DNA of 64,000 nt from Puniceibacterium sp. IMCC21224 (lineage in GTDB: Bacteria; Pseudomonadota; Alphaproteobacteria; Rhodobacterales; Rhodobacteraceae), in the NCBI RefSeq assembly GCF_001038505.1, contig NZ_LDPY01000001.1, forward strand, positions 1,736,001 to 1,800,000. Reading direction: 5' to 3'. The notes under the pieces were generated by a model. It was not told the DNA's origin. It was given only the letters and a program-made list of their open reading frames with translations, and did no database searches. Position numbers and translations under genes: made by a program. This document shows, piece by piece, positions 52,886 through 62,011 of the stretch (positions are counted from its first letter, which is position 1; each line of letters starts with the position of its first letter).

Positions 52886-55720
52886 TTAGCCTGCGCGTTC
52901 GCTCGGTTTAAAGCTGATCCGGTCCGAGGCAGTAAACCGCCCGCCACGGGTCTTTTCGATCTTGCCGTCCCGCAGCAATTGACCAAAGCTGCGCAGCCGG
53001 TCCTCGCGGCTGGATTCGGACTGTTCAGCGGCACGCACTTTGGTCATTAGCTGCGGACGCGAAAACTGTTCGCGGCCTTCGACGAACGACATGTAAGACG
53101 CGGCGGCCTCGAGAAGCTCTGGCAGGTGGGTGGCCCCCATGGTTTCAGCAAACTCGCTAAAGCCGATGTCGGCGGCCTGATCCGCTTCGTTGATCCGGGC
53201 GGTGTTGCGCACGACGCGGCGCGGGCGCACGATCACAGGCTGATCCGAAGCGGGTGTCGCTGCGGCAGGGGCCGGAGCCAACGGACGCGGAGCGACGGCA
53301 GCCGGGGCGGGATTGACGCGCTGTTCTGCCACCAGTTTGAGCGGCGCAGGACGCGACTGGGTCGGGCGGTCAGAACGGCTGGCATCCGGCACCGCGACGG
53401 GACGACGTGGGCGTACAGCACTGGCTAGGTCGGCGCGATAAGGCTCGGCCTCTTTTTCGACGTCCTTTTTGCGGCCAAGGATGCGGTCGGCGCGGGTGGC
53501 CGCAACAGCGGCACGCAGGTGGGCGATAGCACTGCGGCGGCGGTTGCCCTCGGGTTCGCTAAGCTGGGTGTTGGTTTCGTCCAGAATGCGCGAAACTGAC
53601 GTGCCTTCTTCTTCGATACGGTTTTCCGTCAGCATAACGCGGGCCGGGCTGGAAAGTTTGACCGCCTTGCGCGCCCCTTCCCGGGCCATACGGTCCAGCG
53701 CTTCGTCTACATCGTCGCGAGCAAAGAGGCTGTTACCATCCTCGGCTTCGTCGTCGTCCTCGTCATCCAGCAGCGACGACAGATCGTCGTCATCGTCCAG
53801 ATCGGGATTGATGGCAGAATCGTCCGTAGCGATGGCATCGACCGGCGGCGTCGCGACCTCATCCTCCTCCTCAGATGCGGTTGGTGTGTCCCAGGCGTCT
53901 TCGGCGTCGCTGTTCCCTGTGGATCGCTCGGCTACTGCCACCAGCGGTGTGTTATCGTCGGCGTCGTCCAGCGCAAATTGGTCCCAATCGTCACTGTTCG
54001 CATCGTCTGCGATCGGGGTCGTTGCGGCAGGGGCATTCCATTCTTCATCAGCGGTCTCCTTGGCGAGCGAGACCGGCGTAGACACTCTGGACACTTGCGG
54101 GCTGACGTCACTGGCCGGGGTATCCCATTCCTCTTCGTCATCGGCGTCGTTATATGCGTCGGGTGCCGGTGTTTCGAGAGCCTCGAGTTTGATGTCGCCG
54201 AATGTCGGCGTGTCCCATTCGTCGTCGTCATCCAGATCGGCGGTTTCGTCCTGCGTCTGGGCCTGATCGGCGTCATCGTCCCAATCTTCGTCGAATTCGC
54301 TGGAAACAGTGGCGAGTTCGCGGGCGAGGTCTGCTTCTTCTTCGGCGCTCAGGCTGCTGATCTGCTCGGCGACCGGATCGGGCTTTACTTCTTCGAGCTG
54401 GCCCGCCGCGACTGCGGCATCAAACGCGGCGCGCTTGATTTTGATAACACGCGCCATGGGGCGCGGTGCCGGGGGGGCTGAACGCGCCACCTCGGGGACA
54501 GAAAACTCCGAGAGATCAACGGCATCATCTGTGGCGCTGTCTGCGGACTCTTCGATCGGGGCTTCGTCGGTATCTGTTGCATTTGTCTGCGACAGGTCTT
54601 CGTCAGTCGTCGGGGCATGATCGGTGTCGTCCGCGTCCTGCGCGTGAATTGCTGATTCTGCACTAAGAACGCTGGCGATTGTGTCCGCGAAGAGGGCATC
54701 CGCGTGCGATTCAGCGGTTTCAGGTGCGGCGTCCGGTTCGATATGTACTTCTGCACGGGCCGAGGTTTCGTCGCTGGCGGGGAAACCACCCATAAAGGCG
54801 CTGACCGCGTCTTCGTCAAAGGCTTCTTCGGCGTGCTCGTCCTCGGAATAATTGGTGCTGGTCGTGCGGTTTGCCATGACGACAGCACGAATCCGCTGAA
54901 GTTTTGCGGCGACGCTGGATTGGTCGCTCTGTGCCGGAGCGGTCTGCTCGGGCGTTTCACTTGCCACAGGTTCGACAATCGCTGCACTTTCGGTGCTTGC
55001 GGTTTCAGTGGTCGCGCTGGCTGTGTCGGCGGGCGGATTTGCCACTTGAGGCGCTTCGACCTGGGGCATAGCGGTCGTCGGAGCATCATATGTGACTTGG
55101 GTCGCAACCGTAGTGTCGGTGGCAGCGATGGTGTCGTCTTTTACCTCGGGCGTCGGTGCCGGGTCGGTTGTCGCAACAGGTTCCGGCGCAATTGTGGATG
55201 TGGCCGGCGATTCTACCTGCTGCGGCGCGTCCTGTACCTCGTCATCCGCAGGCAAAATTCCGGTTTCGCTCAGAGGCTGGGCGGCTTGGTCCGTCTCGTC
55301 AGCCGGTGGCAGGTCAGCAGCGGCTGGGGGCAGGTCAGCGGCGCTTGCGGCGGGGGCAGGCTGGTCGTCCACTTTGGCCTGTGCAGCTGGGGCCGGGGTG
55401 GGAACGGGCATTTCGGCTTGTGTCGCGGCTGGGCCACCCGAGGCAGGCGCGGCGTCGGGGCGGTCGAGAGCGGCACGCAACACGTAGCTGCCATTCTCCA
55501 TCCGGGCGTCAACCCGGCGGGCAATCTCGCGCTCGGCGATGCGGGCGAGCATCTCGGCGTCCGGCGATGGCGGTTCAGCGCCGAAGTAGCGGTCGTCCTG
55601 CGTCAGATCACGAAAATACTCCGCAATCGCCTTCATGGTATCAAAGGAATCGTCGAACCCTTCTAGGGTACATGAGAATGTACCGTAGGAGACTGTTAAA
55701 ATCTTACTCGAACTTACCAT
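52886..55720 (-). CDS. Long acidic protein with conserved ends (unknown function)
   Basis: A 944-residue protein. Its N-terminus (about residues 1-85, with VSYGTFSCTLEGFDDSFDTM and DDRYFGAEPPSPDAEML) and C-terminus (about the last 130 residues, with SYMSFVEGREQFSRPQLM) look folded and are the parts I recognise from Rhodobacterales hypothetical proteins. Between them lie roughly 600 residues of low-complexity Asp/Glu/Ala/Thr-rich sequence, probably disordered, ending in a basic region before the C-terminal domain. No signal peptide or membrane segment is visible. ATG 55720 is preferred over GTG 55738. A perfect palindrome lies inside codons 13-18. Confidence 0.75.
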   Translation of the reverse strand: MVSSSKILTVSYGTFSCTLEGFDDSFDTMKAIAEYFRDLTQDDRYFGAEPPSPDAEMLARIAEREIARRVDARMENGSYVLRAALDRPDAAPASGGPAATQAEMPVPTPAPAAQAKVDDQPAPAASAADLPPAAADLPPADETDQAAQPLSETGILPADDEVQDAPQQVESPATSTIAPEPVATTDPAPTPEVKDDTIAATDTTVATQVTYDAPTTAMPQVEAPQVANPPADTASATTETASTESAAIVEPVASETPEQTAPAQSDQSSVAAKLQRIRAVVMANRTTSTNYSEDEHAEEAFDEDAVSAFMGGFPASDETSARAEVHIEPDAAPETAESHADALFADTIASVLSAESAIHAQDADDTDHAPTTDEDLSQTNATDTDEAPIEESADSATDDAVDLSEFSVPEVARSAPPAPRPMARVIKIKRAAFDAAVAAGQLEEVKPDPVAEQISSLSAEEEADLARELATVSSEFDEDWDDDADQAQTQDETADLDDDDEWDTPTFGDIKLEALETPAPDAYNDADDEEEWDTPASDVSPQVSRVSTPVSLAKETADEEWNAPAATTPIADDANSDDWDQFALDDADDNTPLVAVAERSTGNSDAEDAWDTPTASEEEDEVATPPVDAIATDDSAINPDLDDDDDLSSLLDDEDDDEAEDGNSLFARDDVDEALDRMAREGARKAVKLSSPARVMLTENRIEEEGTSVSRILDETNTQLSEPEGNRRRSAIAHLRAAVAATRADRILGRKKDVEKEAEPYRADLASAVRPRRPVAVPDASRSDRPTQSRPAPLKLVAEQRVNPAPAAVAPRPLAPAPAAATPASDQPVIVRPRRVVRNTARINEADQAADIGFSEFAETMGATHLPELLEAAASYMSFVEGREQFSRPQLMTKVRAAEQSESSREDRLRSFGQLLRDGKIEKTRGGRFTASDRISFKPSERAG
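55667..55684. promoter_or_regulatory. Perfect inverted repeat inside the 5' end of the long acidic gene
   Basis: GGTACAT-GAGA-ATGTACC has seven-base perfect arms. It lies 36-54 bases after the chosen start codon. It could be an operator or an mRNA hairpin; chance within a conserved coding stretch is also possible. Confidence 0.35.
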
Positions 55721-55868
55721 GTGCCTGCTCACTTTCACATTTTCTGCAACAGTGTGTTTAGCATGTTACCCAAGTCTAAAGCTGACCGAATCTGTGCCTT
55801 TGAGCGTATCATTTCATGGCTAGATTGTGATCGGTTTCCAAACACTGTCTTAATTGGGGGTAAAAATC

Positions 55869-56543
55869 GTGATTGTTCACAAAAATACCCCGATTCTGCT
55901 GGTTGGCGGCGCGCCGGGCGACGTGACGCAACTTGCGGCGCTCTGCGACATGGTTAACACCGTCGTCGCGGCGGATGGCGGGTTAGAACCACTCCTGCGC
56001 TTGGGAACGACCCCAGTGGCGGTGATCGGCGACATGGATTCGGTGTCTGAACAGGCGCTCGATGCGCTGCCACCGGGGGGCGTCCACCGGATAGATGGGC
56101 AGGATGACACCGATTTCGAGAAATGTCTGCGCCGGATTGAGGCGCCGCTGGTGCTGGGCTGGGGATTCCTGGGTGGACGGGTCGATCATGAACTGGCGGC
56201 ACTGACGGTACTGGCACGATACCCCTCGCGGCGCTGCGTGCTGGTGGGGGCATCGGATCTGGTGTTGCTCTGCCCGCCGGAGCTGGATCTCGATCTGCCT
56301 GAGGGCTCGCGATTGTCGCTCTGGCCGCTGGCGCCAGTGACGGGCACATCGCAGGGATTGCGCTGGCCGATTGGCGGACTGCGATTTGCGCCGGATCAGG
56401 TGGGGGGTACCTCGAACCAGGTCATCGGGCCAGTCCACTTGCGGATCGCGGCGGCGAAGATGCTGCTTATTCTGCCGGTGTCGGCACTTGAGACGGTACT
56501 TGCGGCATTGCGCGGGCAGACAGCATCATGGACCGCTCTCTGA
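55869..56543 (+). CDS. Thiamine pyrophosphokinase
   Basis: Transfers pyrophosphate from ATP to thiamine, giving the cofactor ThDP. The 224-residue protein shows the nucleotide-binding start ILLVGGAPGD, AADGGLEPLL, GDMDSV and the QDDTDFEKCL metal/substrate motif of the family. The start chosen is GTG 55869 with GGGGG upstream; TTG 55854 is longer by five residues. I see no TPP riboswitch in the 130 bases before it. Its last 77 bases overlap the end of the convergent EamA gene. Confidence 0.9.
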   Translation: MIVHKNTPILLVGGAPGDVTQLAALCDMVNTVVAADGGLEPLLRLGTTPVAVIGDMDSVSEQALDALPPGGVHRIDGQDDTDFEKCLRRIEAPLVLGWGFLGGRVDHELAALTVLARYPSRRCVLVGASDLVLLCPPELDLDLPEGSRLSLWPLAPVTGTSQGLRWPIGGLRFAPDQVGGTSNQVIGPVHLRIAAAKMLLILPVSALETVLAALRGQTASWTAL

Positions 56544-57408
56544 TCACAATATAGAGACCGGCGGCAACAGTCACACAGATACCTATGGCGGCAAGTGCAT
56601 TGGGCAGATCGCCAAAGACGGCAAAGCCGATGATCGTGGCGATCGGGATCTCTAGATACTGCATTGGCGCCAGCGTAGCAGACGGGGCAAAGCGCAGCGA
56701 CCATGTCATCAAAAGATGCGCAAGGGTGCCAAGCAGGCCGATACCGATCAGTAGCGACCAGGTTGCACGGCTGGGCGATTCCCAGGCCAAGGCAGGAAAG
56801 GCATCCGCCGGGATCAGAATCACCAGCGGTGCGATTAGGCAGACGGCCATGACGCCTGACACAGCCTGCAATCCAATCGGATCTGTTTGCCGCGCAATTT
56901 GACGGGTGACCAGCATGAAGACCGAAAAGTTGACGGCAACACCCAACGGAAGCAAGGCGGGCCAGCCGACTTCGGCAAAGGCGGGCTGAACCACCAAAAG
57001 TGTGCCGATAAACCCAACGGCGCAGGCCAGCAGACGGCGCATGCCAACCTCTTCTCCCAGAACGAAATGTCCCAGGATCAGCATCAGGAAAGGCATGATA
57101 AAGGCGATAGCGACCGCGTCTGCCAGTGGCAGATACATCAGCGCGGAAAACATCATGCCGATGCCAAGGATATGCAGCAGGGTGCGCAGAATGGTAAGCG
57201 CCAGCAAGCGCCCCCGCAGACGCCAGCTGCGCCGGGTCAGCAACAAAAATGGGATCAGTGCAATGGCTTGGATACCAAAGCGAACCAGCAGCAGCTGTGC
57301 AAGTGGGACTTGGCCCCCCAATAGCTTGGCCACTGCATCGCCCATGGGGGCCACGATACAGAAACCCAGCATCAAGAGGATGCCCAGAAGTGGGTTATCC
57401 TTGTGCAT
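56467..57408 (-). CDS. EamA/DMT-family transporter
   Basis: A 313-residue inner-membrane protein with ten predicted membrane segments in two EamA repeats, typical of drug/metabolite exporters (the RhaT/YdcZ-like superfamily). Recognisable family sequence includes LPLADAVAIAFIMPFLML in the first repeat and YLEIPIATIIGFAVFGDLP in the second. The C-terminal 25 residues form a hydrophilic Pro-rich tail that overlaps the end of the thiamine pyrophosphokinase gene on the other strand. The substrate is unknown; neighbouring L-serine dehydratase is not proof of amino acid export. Confidence 0.9.
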   Translation of the reverse strand: MHKDNPLLGILLMLGFCIVAPMGDAVAKLLGGQVPLAQLLLVRFGIQAIALIPFLLLTRRSWRLRGRLLALTILRTLLHILGIGMMFSALMYLPLADAVAIAFIMPFLMLILGHFVLGEEVGMRRLLACAVGFIGTLLVVQPAFAEVGWPALLPLGVAVNFSVFMLVTRQIARQTDPIGLQAVSGVMAVCLIAPLVILIPADAFPALAWESPSRATWSLLIGIGLLGTLAHLLMTWSLRFAPSATLAPMQYLEIPIATIIGFAVFGDLPNALAAIGICVTVAAGLYIVIRERSMMLSARAMPQVPSQVPTPAE

Positions 57409-57584
57409 GACCGGACGCTAGCCAGAAGCCAGAGCTAAGACAAGTCTCACGTTTAAATTAAGAGGAGAGAAATTTATCAACTTGAAGTTGCATTTTTATG
57501 ATGACTTTCCACTCGGTTTAGGGGTTTGCGTGGCGAATCCCGAGCCGCCGGAGAATTGGGGGTGATCCGCTGTGATCATACCTT

Positions 57585-58958
57585 TCAGCAATTGGGGATA
57601 TTGACAGCCAGACCACCCAGAGAGGTTTCCTTGTACTTTTCCGACATGTCGACGCCGGTCTGGCGCATCGTTTCGATACAGGCGTCCAGTGGTACTAAAT
57701 GCACCCCGTCGCCGCGCAGCGCCAGTGACGCGGCTGATACTGCCTTGATCGCGCCCAGCCCGTTGCGTTCGATGCAGGGCACCTGCACCAGCCCGCGAAC
57801 CGGGTCGCAGGTCATGCCAAGGTGATGTTCGAGCGCGATTTCGGCCGCATTTTCGATTTGCGCCGGTGTCCCGCCAAGCACGGCACACAGTCCGGCTGCT
57901 GCCATTGCCGCGGCGCTGCCGACTTCGGCCTGACAACCGGCCTCGGCGCCGGAAATACTGGCGTTGTACTTGACCAATCCGCCAATCGCCGCCGCAGTGA
58001 GCAGGAAATCAGGCACAAGCCGTTCGCTCGCCCCGGGGACATGGTCCAGCCAGTAGCGGATTGTCGCGGGCACGACGCCAGCCGCGCCGTTGGTGGGGGC
58101 GGTCACGACCTGGCCACCAGCGGCGTTCTCTTCGTTCACGGCCATGGCGTAGCAGCTCATCCAGTCGTTGATCGTGTGCGGCGGGCTTTGGTTCTGGCCG
58201 CGTTCGGCCAGCAGCGCCTGATGAATCGCGCGGGCGCGGCGACGGACCTTGAGCCCGCCGGGCAAGATGCCATCGTTTGCCATGCCCCGATCAATGCAAT
58301 CGGTCATCACCTGCCAAATCCGGGTTAGCCCGCGATCCAAATTGGCCGCGCCGCCCCGCGCCACCTCATTGGCGCGTTTCATCTGGGCGATGCTCTGCCC
58401 GCTGGATTGGGACATGGAAAGCATCTCGGTCGCTGATCCAAACGGATACGGGATCGGCGGGCCATCGTCGCTTGCCTTGCCTGCGGCCAGCTCGGTGTCG
58501 GTCAGCACAAAACCACCGCCGATCGAATAATAGGTTTGTTGCAGGATCACGTCGCCCTGCGCGTCGGTTGCCATCAGGATCATGCCATTGGCATGGCCGG
58601 GCAAGTTTGGGCCAAAGTCGAAATGCAGATCATTCACCGGATCGAAGGTCAGTTCCGGCAACCCCTCGGGTGTCAGTCGGCACGTATCGCGGATGGTTGC
58701 AAACGCCAGGTCGGCGGCGGTGGCATCGTAAGTTTCGGGCCGAAACCCGGCGAGGCCAAGGATCGTGGCCCGATCGGTGGCGTGTCCGACACCGGTAAAG
58801 GCAAGACTGCCGTGCAACGACGCGCGCACACCGGCAAAGGCAAACGGCGCCGTCCGCATCTGATCAAGGAACCGCGCGGCGGCCACCATCGGCCCCATCG
58901 TGTGGGACGATGACGGACCGATTCCGACTTTGAACATATCGAAGACCGAGAGGAACAT
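57585..58958 (-). CDS. sdaA: L-serine ammonia-lyase (iron-sulfur type)
   Basis: Deaminates L-serine to pyruvate and ammonia with a 4Fe-4S cluster. The 457-residue single-chain form has the N-terminal domain start [21 protein letters not shown] and C-terminal signatures [15 protein letters not shown] and [17 protein letters not shown]; conserved Cys residues in CQAEVG, MTCDPV and VPCIERNG ligate the cluster. ATG 58958 is the family start. It stands alone, with a 176-base gap before the EamA gene. Confidence 0.97.
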   Translation of the reverse strand: MFLSVFDMFKVGIGPSSSHTMGPMVAAARFLDQMRTAPFAFAGVRASLHGSLAFTGVGHATDRATILGLAGFRPETYDATAADLAFATIRDTCRLTPEGLPELTFDPVNDLHFDFGPNLPGHANGMILMATDAQGDVILQQTYYSIGGGFVLTDTELAAGKASDDGPPIPYPFGSATEMLSMSQSSGQSIAQMKRANEVARGGAANLDRGLTRIWQVMTDCIDRGMANDGILPGGLKVRRRARAIHQALLAERGQNQSPPHTINDWMSCYAMAVNEENAAGGQVVTAPTNGAAGVVPATIRYWLDHVPGASERLVPDFLLTAAAIGGLVKYNASISGAEAGCQAEVGSAAAMAAAGLCAVLGGTPAQIENAAEIALEHHLGMTCDPVRGLVQVPCIERNGLGAIKAVSAASLALRGDGVHLVPLDACIETMRQTGVDMSEKYKETSLGGLAVNIPNC

Positions 58959-59039
58959 GCGCGGGCACTCTTTTCAGCTAAAGGGGGCGTTGACGTCAGT
59001 GTTTCGCGTCCGGCGGCGGGTCGCAAGGGCCTGCGGGGC

Positions 59040-59744
59040 TCAGGTGGCGCTGCCCTCGGGAGGAGCGGCGCGTTGTGGCGCGGAGAACGGCGAGGGACCA
59101 AGCCCTTCGGCCTGAGATGCGATACGGACAGTGTCGCGCGCCTCGAACCTCGTCGCGATGGCGTGCAGGGCAGGGGTGTCGGACAGGCGGAACCAATCCG
59201 TATGCCCGTCTGGATACAGGGCGCACCAGCGCAACAGCGGACACAGGTAGATATCGAGCAGCGTCGGCTGCTCTGCGCCGAACCATGAATGACCCGTGCC
59301 CGCAGCCTGATCCAGCAGACCAAGATGTCCGCAAATGTTGTCCTGAATCCGGAGACGCAGGCCCTGCTGTACCGACTGATGTGGCCCTGCATAGGTTGCA
59401 GGATAGAACAGCATCCGCATCTCGGCATGCACTGTGTTGGACAGAAAAAACAGCCAGGCCAGAAACGCCCCGCGCCCAGGGGAATCAGCCGCCGGAGCAA
59501 GGCCGTTATGGGTCTCTGCCAGCCAGAGCAGGATGGCGCCGGTCTCAAACACCGGGCCGTGTGGCGTCTCGATCATGGGGATGCGCCCGACAGGATTGAG
59601 CGCGCGGTAAGCCGGGCTGCGCTGTTCCCGCGCGCTGCGATCCACCAGCACCGTTTCAAACGATTGCCCCAGTTCGAGCAGCGCCAGCCGCACGATCAGC
59701 GACGCGTTGTCCGGGGCGTAATGCAGGCGGTAAGGCTGGTTCAT
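59040..59744 (-). CDS. Glutathione S-transferase family protein
   Basis: A 234-residue GST. The N-terminal thioredoxin-fold domain (residues 1-82) ends in the cis-Pro/glutathione-binding stretch GRIPMIETPHGPVFETGAILLWL; the helical C-terminal domain follows with a Trp/Tyr-containing segment and QPTLLDIYLCPLL. It would conjugate or reduce substrates with glutathione. ATG 59744 fits the family N-terminus; a longer in-frame start would add basic noncoding-looking residues. It is divergent from rpiA, with 239 bases between them. Confidence 0.9.
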   Translation of the reverse strand: MNQPYRLHYAPDNASLIVRLALLELGQSFETVLVDRSAREQRSPAYRALNPVGRIPMIETPHGPVFETGAILLWLAETHNGLAPAADSPGRGAFLAWLFFLSNTVHAEMRMLFYPATYAGPHQSVQQGLRLRIQDNICGHLGLLDQAAGTGHSWFGAEQPTLLDIYLCPLLRWCALYPDGHTDWFRLSDTPALHAIATRFEARDTVRIASQAEGLGPSPFSAPQRAAPPEGSAT

Positions 59745-59983
59745 ACTTATCCAGTAGCGCGCGGGTCGGTTGTGGCCCGTCTGCTTGCGACGATTTATAT
59801 GCGTTTCCAGACGTTGGCACCGATGCCGACAGTTCGCAAGCGGACAGGCCATGGGACATCGTGCGTCCGGCGATGTGGGCGGAGGGATCAATTGTCTCTC
59901 GCCCCCAGCGGCACCGCGCATTATAAGGCCGCCAATCAGACCGAGGCCGTCAGACCGAGGCCAACCAGACAGAGGAATGCCAG

Positions 59984-60772
59984 ATGACCGGAGAATTGTC
60001 CCCCATCGACAAGGCCAAGTTTGTAGCCGCCAAACGCGCCGCCGAATATGTCGAGGATGGCATGCGGGTCGGGCTGGGCACTGGATCTACCGCCGCCTGG
60101 CTGGTGCGCTGCCTGGGCGAGATGGTGCGCGACGACGGGCTCAAATTCCGCGGCGTCCCGACGTCGACGCGCACAGCGCAACTGGCCCGCGACGTCGGGA
60201 TTGAGGTCATCAGCCTCGACGAGGCGCGCTGGCTGGACCTGACGATCGACGGTGCCGACGAATTCGATCAGGAGCTGAACCTGATCAAGGGCGGCGGCGG
60301 CGCGCTGTTGCAGGAAAAGATCGTGGCCACGGCCAGCGACCAGATGATCGTGATCGCCGATGCCGCCAAAGAGGTCGAGCATCTGGGCGCATTTGCGCTG
60401 CCGGTCGAGCTTGTGCCGTTTGGCTGGCCCACCACGCAGGCGCTGATCGAGGAAACGCTGGTGGCGATGGATGTGATGGGGCGCGCAGCGACGTTGCGGA
60501 TGAATGGTGATCGACCGTTCATCACCGACGAGGGCAACCATATCCTTGACCTGCATCTGGGCCGGATCGGCAATCCGCGTCAACTGGCGATGGTGCTGAA
60601 CCAAATCCCCGGTGTGGTCGAGAATGGCCTGTTCATCGACATTTGCGACGTAGTGGTGATCGGATACGGCGACGGACGGGTCGAGCTGCGCGATATCAAC
60701 GCGGGCACCGTTCAGGAAGAGCGGTTGGATTTTGTCGAGACTGACAATCTTTTTCGCGACCTTGGTGAATAA
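59984..60772 (+). CDS. rpiA: Ribose-5-phosphate isomerase A
   Basis: Interconverts ribose-5-phosphate and ribulose-5-phosphate in the pentose phosphate pathway. The 262-residue protein has the phosphate-binding GLGTGSTA (residues 30-37), the catalytic DGADEFD segment and KGGGGALLQEKI, all diagnostic of RpiA. ATG 59984 gives the family start. The glutathione reductase gene that I recall following rpiA in several roseobacters is not present here; OPG genes follow instead, convergently. Confidence 0.97.
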   Translation: MTGELSPIDKAKFVAAKRAAEYVEDGMRVGLGTGSTAAWLVRCLGEMVRDDGLKFRGVPTSTRTAQLARDVGIEVISLDEARWLDLTIDGADEFDQELNLIKGGGGALLQEKIVATASDQMIVIADAAKEVEHLGAFALPVELVPFGWPTTQALIEETLVAMDVMGRAATLRMNGDRPFITDEGNHILDLHLGRIGNPRQLAMVLNQIPGVVENGLFIDICDVVVIGYGDGRVELRDINAGTVQEERLDFVETDNLFRDLGE

Positions 60773-60843
60773 GTTTTAGGGCGAACCGGCGTCAGGCAGA
60801 CAAATCTGGTTCTGCGTATTCGGCCGGTTGGTTTACGGCGGTG

Positions 60844-62010
60844 TTAAGCAGGATCAGGGGCACGCCGATCGACCGGGGTTTGGGCCAGTTGCCACTTGAT
60901 CCGGGCAAAACCCATTTGCACCGCCAACCCAGCAAGGACATAGCCAAAGTCGAACATCCACGGATCGTCGATCAACCCCGCCCGGATTGACTGACCCAGA
61001 ATCGACAGCACCGTGCCGAGCGCAAAACAGGCTAGGCCAAAGCGTCCCATTAACTGGACCGGCCAGACCCAGCGGCTGGCGGACAGGCGCCGCACCCAGC
61101 CTTGGGTCGAGAGGAAATAGACCAGCGCCAACACATGCAGCAGTCGCGGCGCGGCAAGGTAAGTCTTGTCAAAATTGGTGATGTAAAACGGCCAGCCATG
61201 GTCGCGCAAATAGCTCAGACCTGAATTTCCGGCCTCGCGGATCACGTCGACCTTCATCCACACCACAACGAATACCAGCACGGCCAGCGACAGCCACTTT
61301 GCCCACGCCACATTGGGCAACAGCCGCTTGCCGGATTTTAGTTGCATCCCCGTGGCAAGGCCCACCGCAAACAAGAGCTGCCAGGCGAACGGGTTAAAAA
61401 ACCACCCGCCGGGGTTCGGATAGGCCGGAAGGTTCAGCCGAGTCTCGCCGGTGATGATCCACAACAGCACCGAAATCCCAAGCATAAGCCAGATATTGCG
61501 CTGACCGATCAGGATCATCACCGGTGTCATCAGCAACAGCGCGGCATACATCGGCAGAATATTGAGATAGCCAAACTGGTGCCCCAGAATGGCGATTCCG
61601 ATGGTCGCCTGTACCGGCGCGCCGATCCAGGGGGCGACGTTATTGACCTTCCACATCTTGTCCGCGCCGAACCAGTAGGCCGCACCCAACATGATCGCGA
61701 GCGAGATCACAGTGATCACCAAATGCACGGAATAAAGCGTCCAGGCCCGGCCCCAGCATTTTGCGATCGCCCGCCACAACGGCAGGCGGACAAAGGCCAT
61801 TGGATAGGCCAACCCCGCCGCGACACCCGACATAAACACAAAGCCCTCAGCCGCATCGGAAAAGCCGAAGTTGCGGTTGGTCAGGGATTCGAGCGGATTG
61901 CCCGGCACGTGGTTGATGAAAATCATCACCAGCGCGAGGCCACGGAAAAAATCCAGTCGCGGGTCGCGCGTTGACGGCGGCGCGCCGATTGGTGACTTTT
62001 GGGGGGACAT
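60844..62010 (-). CDS. opgC: OpgC-family membrane protein
   Basis: A 388-residue inner-membrane protein with about ten segments, of the OpgC domain family (acyltransferase 3 clan). The N-terminus DPRLDFFRGLALVMIFINHV is the family hallmark. OpgC decorates periplasmic glucans (succinylation in Rhodobacter sphaeroides). The ATG (62010) starts one base after the stop of opgH, so the two genes are coupled. It ends convergent to rpiA. Confidence 0.9.
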   Translation of the reverse strand: MSPQKSPIGAPPSTRDPRLDFFRGLALVMIFINHVPGNPLESLTNRNFGFSDAAEGFVFMSGVAAGLAYPMAFVRLPLWRAIAKCWGRAWTLYSVHLVITVISLAIMLGAAYWFGADKMWKVNNVAPWIGAPVQATIGIAILGHQFGYLNILPMYAALLLMTPVMILIGQRNIWLMLGISVLLWIITGETRLNLPAYPNPGGWFFNPFAWQLLFAVGLATGMQLKSGKRLLPNVAWAKWLSLAVLVFVVVWMKVDVIREAGNSGLSYLRDHGWPFYITNFDKTYLAAPRLLHVLALVYFLSTQGWVRRLSASRWVWPVQLMGRFGLACFALGTVLSILGQSIRAGLIDDPWMFDFGYVLAGLAVQMGFARIKWQLAQTPVDRRAPDPA

Positions 62011-62011
62011 A

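Noticed and set aside
52776..52900. Short plus-strand frame starting with ATGCGCATTCG after the DUF2842 gene.
   Set aside because: It reads straight through the perfect terminator at 52834-52863 and into the convergent gene, so translation is unlikely.
55721..55868. Possible TPP riboswitch before the thiamine pyrophosphokinase gene.
   Set aside because: The conserved CUGAGA-type segments of the THI element are absent from the 130 bases upstream.
57478..57490. CAACTT-G-AAGTTG palindrome before the EamA gene as an operator or terminator.
   Set aside because: The arms are only six bases and AT-rich, no clear T-run follows in the sdaA direction, and chance occurrence is plausible.
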